From Desulfobacteraceae bacterium UBA5623 (GTDB lineage Bacteria; Desulfobacterota; DSM-4660; Desulfatiglandales; Desulfatiglandaceae): a DNA stretch of 8,906 nt. This document shows positions 6,654-8,906 of the stretch, piece after piece. Each line of letters starts with the position of its first letter. Positions within the stretch are counted from its first letter, which is position 1. Under the pieces are notes generated by a model. That model searched no databases. It had not been told where the DNA came from and saw nothing but the letters and a program-made list of their open reading frames with translations. The stretch lies in the NCBI GenBank assembly GCA_002424495.1, contig DIKH01000037.1:257-9162 (forward strand). The letters run 5' to 3'. The position numbers and the translations under genes are program-made.

Positions 6654-6743
6654 GTTTATCGGCTTTCCAATAAGTTATCTCGGATTGCTTTTCGGTCGAT
6701 CAAACGAATATGGGCGGGTCTTCTAACAACTCCTGATCAATAG
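6654..6743. other. Short spacer, nothing recognised
   Basis: No gene, convincing promoter or repeat was seen between the 6653 end of the open upstream frame and the next hairpin. If the small ORF at 6360-6581 and the RelA/SpoT-like gene share a promoter, it should lie here or just inside the ORF's 5' side. Confidence 0.25.
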
Positions 6744-6776
6744 GAAAGGCCCTCCGATTTTCCTGGCGGGCCTTTC
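6744..6776. terminator. Orphan bidirectional hairpin terminator
   Basis: GAAAGGCCC (6744-6752) pairs with GGGCCTTTC (6768-6776), with two more G-C pairs after a mismatch. Its 3' flank (TTTCGCGTTTGGTGAGTGGTGATTTGTC) matches the flanks of the hairpins at 1394-1427 and 2850-2879, which serve minus-strand genes. No minus-strand gene now precedes this one, so it may be left over from a lost or displaced gene. Confidence 0.5.
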
Positions 6777-6807
6777 GCGTTTGGTGAGTGGTGATTTGTC
6801 TGGGATG

Positions 6808-6819
6808 TAGGGATCCCTA
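6808..6819. repeat. 12-bp perfect palindrome
   Basis: TAGGGATCCCTA is fully self-complementary. It lies in a gene-free stretch between an orphan terminator and the hipB-like operators. No assigned role. Confidence 0.3.
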
Positions 6820-6858
6820 GTACCTACCATCGTTCGATAATGCGCAAATAGGAGGACA

Positions 6859-6923
6859 GACCTGCCTGTATAGTGAGTGCGGCCTGGTGACGCATTAATG
6901 CTCGCGCCCTGGAAGGACAGGTC
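6859..6923. repeat. Nested inverted repeats enclosing a GCATTAATGC palindrome
   Basis: GACCTG (6859-6864) pairs with CAGGTC (6918-6923). Inside lie TGCG (6878-6881)/CGCA (6891-6894) and the 10-bp palindrome GCATTAATGC (6892-6901). It could fold as an RNA or hold regulator sites upstream of the hipB-like gene. Confidence 0.3.
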
Positions 6924-6981
6924 GGATTCATGAATAAACTCCCTATTTTCTCCAAAATAATTGAAATAATGATGAATTTTT

Positions 6982-7009
6982 GCGATTCTTCTCAAAAGAA
7001 GAAATGCGC
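6982..7009. repeat. Stem-loop TTCTTCT-CAAA-AGAAGAA
   Basis: A perfect 7-bp stem (6986-6992 with 6997-7003) has a CAAA loop, with an outer GCG/CGC clamp (6982-6984/7007-7009). It lies just upstream of the three hipB-like operators. Function unknown; it could be an end-of-transcript hairpin without a U-tract. Confidence 0.3.
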
Positions 7010-7023
7010 TGAAAAATGGATAG

Positions 7024-7106
7024 GCAACACAAGTGTTGCAAACCTCCCCCTCCAAATAAAGCAACTTATTTGTTGCATATTTGAAATAAAGAAACTTATG
7101 TGTTTC
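7024..7106 (+). promoter_or_regulatory. Three evenly spaced inverted-repeat operators of the hipB-like gene
   Basis: Three sites share a 5-6-5 layout: GCAAC-ACAAGT-GTTGC (7024-7039), GCAAC-TTATTT-GTTGC (7061-7076) and GAAAC-TTATGT-GTTTC (7091-7106). Their centres lie 37 and 30 bases apart. Sites 2 and 3 also sit in a longer direct repeat (AAATAAAG.AACTTAT.TGTT.C). Where site 3 changes C to A in the left arm, the right arm changes G to T, so symmetry is kept. The sites end 31 bases before the hipB-like ATG. HipB-family proteins repress their own operons through several tandem operators, so autorepression by the next gene is the likely role. A TTGAAA (-35-like) lies between sites 2 and 3, but the -10 box is unclear. 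Confidence 0.72.
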
Positions 7107-7137
7107 GTTTAGCACAAAAAGCAATAAAGGAGTTTCT

Positions 7138-7428
7138 ATGGAAAAATCTCTGCTGCAGCAGATCAAAAAAAGACGATTGATGCTGGGTTTCAAGCAACAC
7201 GATATGATGATGCGCATCGGCGTATCCCGTCAGCAATACCAACGTTTGGAGGCCAAGGGCAATCCGCAACTAAGTACACTGGAACTGATTGCTGAAGGCC
7301 TTAACAGCGAACTAATGCTTATTCCCAAAGAAAAAGCGCTGGCCGTGATAGCTGTGCTTGAAGGGGCGCAGGAAAGGAAAAACCTGTCTGACGACCCGTG
7401 GCAGGGCATCCTTGATGATGCTCTATGA
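7138..7428 (+). CDS. HipB-like Xre-family transcriptional regulator / antitoxin
   Basis: The 96-residue protein has an Xre/Cro helix-turn-helix at ~5-60: LLQQIKKRRLMLGFKQHDMM, then the recognition part GVSRQQYQRLEAKGNPQLSTLELIAEGL, and the family-typical ELMLIPKEKA and a C-terminal DPWQGILDD. This matches small HipB-like antitoxins that neutralise HipA kinases and repress hipBA. The start is ATG at 7138 with AAAGGAG five bases upstream. Three symmetric operators precede it. HipA genes normally overlap or closely follow hipB, and the stop here does overlap an ATG (ATGA). However, the ORF that starts there is short and shows no HipA motif, and no HipA-sized gene follows. The gene is therefore a solitary regulator or the remnant of a toxin-antitoxin pair. 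Confidence 0.85.
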   Translation: MEKSLLQQIKKRRLMLGFKQHDMMMRIGVSRQQYQRLEAKGNPQLSTLELIAEGLNSELMLIPKEKALAVIAVLEGAQERKNLSDDPWQGILDDAL

Positions 7429-7694
7429 GCTATCACGATAGATGTTTTGACCGGGCAAGTTTCGCAACCTTAGTTACGCATAACTTGTTGCGCCATCGGA
7501 TCAGACCGGGTGCTGAAATTCCTGCAAGCCAGGACATTGCCAGGATTCAATCAGAATTGGTGGAGGGTTTTGAGCCAAGAAGCCCCGGCGGGTCTAGAGC
7601 AATAACAATTGGCGGTTTTGGTGTCAGAAACCTTGGTGGTTTTCATAAGAATATGCACTTTGTGCGCAACCGGAGCCGACCCCCAGGCCCTTGA
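7425..7694 (+). CDS. Doubtful 89-codon ORF overlapping the hipB-like stop
   Basis: I do not recognise it. Its ATG overlaps the hipB-like stop as ATGA, the arrangement expected of a translationally coupled partner gene. The first ~45 residues (MSYHDRCFDRASFATLVTHN..., ...IARIQSELVEG) look protein-like. The rest is glycine/arginine/proline-rich (RSPGGSRAITIGGFGVRNLGG) and falls on short G-rich direct repeats (TTGGCGGTTTT at 7609, TTGGTGGTTTT at 7633), so it looks like read-through into non-coding DNA. HipA features are absent. It may be a truncated or replaced toxin partner, or not a gene. Confidence 0.22.
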   Translation: MSYHDRCFDRASFATLVTHNLLRHRIRPGAEIPASQDIARIQSELVEGFEPRSPGGSRAITIGGFGVRNLGGFHKNMHFVRNRSRPPGP

Positions 7695-7904
7695 TTGCAT
7701 TTCCGTCTGTTTTTCGTTGTGTGACCCTGGACTCTTAGTCATATTTTTTCGGTGAATTTTTCATTTTTTCATTTCATACAGAAAACGATGTAAAATCATA
7801 TTGTTGTCCTTTAGACCTCGAAAGTAAACCCCTTGCCTTAAGTCTGAGGGTAGCAAAGGTCGCGACATGGACCACCTTATGGTTATAGAGAGTTCCAAGC
7901 TTTC
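7695..7904. other. AT-rich spacer, no gene seen
   Basis: The spacer is convergent between the hipB-like side and the minus-strand antitoxin-like gene. It holds T-rich runs with repeated TTTTCAT (7757-7777) and no clear terminator for the minus-strand gene. The best stems near its stop are only 4-5 bp, for example ACCA-5-TGGT around 7871-7883. It is far too short to hold a RES-type toxin. Confidence 0.35.
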
Positions 7905-8615
7905 TTAGAATTGATCTCTGTCGAGGTAACGGCGTACGGCCAAAATACCTTCTTTTTTCATCACATCAAGAGGTGTCGCACCGTCAAAATGTCGATTGGA
8001 CTGGGTAACCCAGCGATAGGCCAAATCAATGTTGTGCGGAAAGGTGATGCGCAGGGATTTATGTATGCCGAGAAGATGTCCCGCCCTTTCAAATAGATCC
8101 TGACTATCATCAAACGGGGCTCCGTTGCGATATTTGGAAAGGGAGTCAACGGACAAGCCGAGCAATGCGGCCTGATCTCTGGTGTCCAACTGCCAGAGAT
8201 CAAAAAGTTGGAACACTATCTTTGCCAGTCTTTGTCGGCCCTCGGATTCATGCAAATCGACTTTAAAGTGACCATTTAGCGTGATATCCTCATCAATTTC
8301 GCGATTGATTTTTTCGAGACAATACTCAGCAAAGCCACTTTTCTCGCCTTCTATAAGCGCCTTGCGCAAGGCCTCCTTTTTGGCAACATCCTGGAGGATG
8401 ATCGATGCGAGTATTGTTATCCCCTCGTCTCTGACATGCAGGACCTCCCCTTCCGTAACTTGAGAGGTATCAAGGTCTTCAGCAGAATATCGATAGACAC
8501 GCAAGGGGTTTTCCCTATCCCCATCCGGCGATTTAGCATTGTGGCCTGTAACACGCAGAACCTCCTTGATGGTACCTAAGGGGTTCTGTATTTTGATGCT
8601 GATTTCAAAAGGCAT
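7905..8615 (-). CDS. Antitoxin-like protein: ParD-like motif plus Xre/MbcA/ParS C-terminus
   Basis: The 236-residue protein appears to have three parts. Residues 1-75 are a beta-rich N-terminus I do not recognise (VLRVTGHNAKSPDGDRENPLRVYRYS). Residues ~80-98 read KKEALRKALIEGEKSGFAE, very like the C-terminal stretch of ParD-type antitoxins. Residues ~125-236 fit the Xre/MbcA/ParS antitoxin family: a helix-turn-helix around DQAALLGLSVDSLSKYRNG, then AYRWVTQSNRHFDGATPLDVMKKEGI, matching that family's DUF2384-type C-terminus. Such antitoxins normally pair with a RES-domain NAD-degrading toxin. None lies downstream (7904-7430), and upstream there is only a 44-codon ORF. The start is ATG at 8615 with GGTGGAG seven bases before it. 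The motif-level similarity to ParD could be coincidental; the C-terminal assignment is firmer. Confidence 0.75.
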   Translation of the reverse strand: MPFEISIKIQNPLGTIKEVLRVTGHNAKSPDGDRENPLRVYRYSAEDLDTSQVTEGEVLHVRDEGITILASIILQDVAKKEALRKALIEGEKSGFAEYCLEKINREIDEDITLNGHFKVDLHESEGRQRLAKIVFQLFDLWQLDTRDQAALLGLSVDSLSKYRNGAPFDDSQDLFERAGHLLGIHKSLRITFPHNIDLAYRWVTQSNRHFDGATPLDVMKKEGILAVRRYLDRDQF

Positions 8616-8667
8616 AACGTTACTCCACCGATTCGTCTCCCACTGAAGAATTATGTTTGGTTAGTGC

Positions 8668-8685
8668 AGGAGCAATCATGCTCCT
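8668..8685 (+). promoter_or_regulatory. Hairpin occluding the ribosome binding site and start of a small ORF
   Basis: AGGAGC (8668-8673) pairs perfectly with GCTCCT (8680-8685) around the loop AATCAT. The left arm is the ribosome binding site AGGAG, and the loop plus first right-arm base hold the ATG (8678-8680). If the ORF is real, the hairpin would hide its start; otherwise it is simply a small inverted repeat. Confidence 0.35.
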
Positions 8686-8812
8686 CGAGCGTAACGCCCT
8701 TCGCATTAACACTGACACCGTAACTGCAATATTTCATAATATACTCGGGAGTGCCTACGAAACTAGTGGCGATCCAAAAGAGTCACAACGGGCGGAAATA
8801 CGGAGCCTCTAG
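8678..8812 (+). CDS. Possible 44-codon small protein
   Basis: I do not recognise it. The ORF runs from ATG at 8678 to TAG at 8810-8812, with AGGAG five bases before the start. The product begins MLLERNALRINTDTVTAIFH and ends YETSGDPKESQRAEIRSL; it is hydrophilic and amphipathic, with no membrane segment or signal peptide. It is divergent from the antitoxin-like gene (62 bases between starts), so the two would share a control region. It is too short for a RES toxin. It may be a genuine small protein, a broken N-terminal fragment, or chance. Confidence 0.35.
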   Translation: MLLERNALRINTDTVTAIFHNILGSAYETSGDPKESQRAEIRSL

Positions 8813-8815
8813 GAG

Positions 8816-8906
8816 TGATTCCACAATTGGTTAAAAATCGCATGATTACAGTTGGTTGTCATGGCTTGCGGCCTTGCCATGGTACCTAGGTCTGATTCCA
8901 CGATTG
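8816..8906. repeat. Short direct repeats TGATTCCAC[A/G]ATTG
   Basis: TGATTCCACAATTG (8816-8829) recurs as TGATTCCACGATTG (8893-8906), 77 bases apart and at the window's very end. A degenerate third copy, TGATTACAGTTGGTTG, lies at 8843-8858. Between them CATGGC (8859-8864) pairs with GCCATG (8875-8880). The repeats may continue beyond the window; too little is visible to call iterons, operators or attachment sites. Confidence 0.4.

Noticed and set aside
6930..7112. 60-codon plus-strand ORF starting at ATG 6930
   Set aside because: It has only a weak ribosome binding site, and its second half is entirely the three-operator array. The symmetry of those repeats explains the sequence better than coding.
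6723..7217. 164-codon minus-strand ORF
   Set aside because: It is antisense to the start and operators of the well-supported hipB-like gene, runs through a terminator and several palindromes, and has no recognisable domain.
7551..7742. 63-codon minus-strand ORF opposite the doubtful ORF after hipB
   Set aside because: It has no ribosome binding site or recognised domain, its composition follows the G-rich repeats on the other strand, and it has no coding neighbours.
8816..8906. CRISPR array
   Set aside because: There are only two good copies of a 14-mer plus one degenerate copy with unequal spacing, too short and irregular for a CRISPR array.

Overview
The window looks like a bacterial chromosome segment, most likely from a Desulfuromonas/Geobacter-type (Desulfuromonadota) organism. 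That placement is an inference from three things: a NirB-NirD fusion, an HDFNN-type histidine kinase whose PAS domain carries the CY...C..C pattern common in that group, and a GGEEF diguanylate cyclase. No rRNA or tRNA gene was seen.

Layout. (1) 3-980, +: 3' part of a GC-rich assimilatory-type nitrite reductase large subunit fused to a NirD-like Rieske domain, closed by a strong terminator. (2) 981-1487: gene-free convergent spacer with two hairpin terminators. (3) 1488-2591 and 2964-3995, both -: an orphan cysteine-rich PAS histidine kinase and a soluble NTF2/SnoaL-like plus GGDEF diguanylate cyclase, as separate transcription units. (4) 3996-4592: hairpin-rich spacer with a REP/RAYT-like inverted repeat and the best minus-strand terminator in the window. 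(5) 4593-6332, -: a strikingly AT-rich gene for a 579-residue RelA/SpoT-type (p)ppGpp-synthetase-fold protein with a long helical, TPR-like C-terminal half and no HD hydrolase. It starts with TTG and has a possible 73-codon ORF just upstream. (6) 6654-7137: spacer with an orphan terminator and three evenly spaced inverted-repeat operators. (7) 7138-7428, +: a HipB-like Xre regulator with no hipA after it, overlapped by a doubtful short ORF. (8) 7905-8615, -: an antitoxin-like protein with a ParD-like motif and an Xre/MbcA/ParS (DUF2384-type) C-terminus, with no RES toxin beside it. (9) 8616-8906: a possible 44-codon ORF whose ribosome binding site lies in a hairpin, then short repeats.

The left half is ordinary metabolism and signalling. 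From about 4.3 kb onward the window reads as an accessory region made of toxin-antitoxin or defence-like parts that lack their usual partners. The most interesting candidates are the synthetase-TPR protein with its possible upstream small protein, the covarying triple operator of the hipB-like gene, and the two-module antitoxin-like protein.
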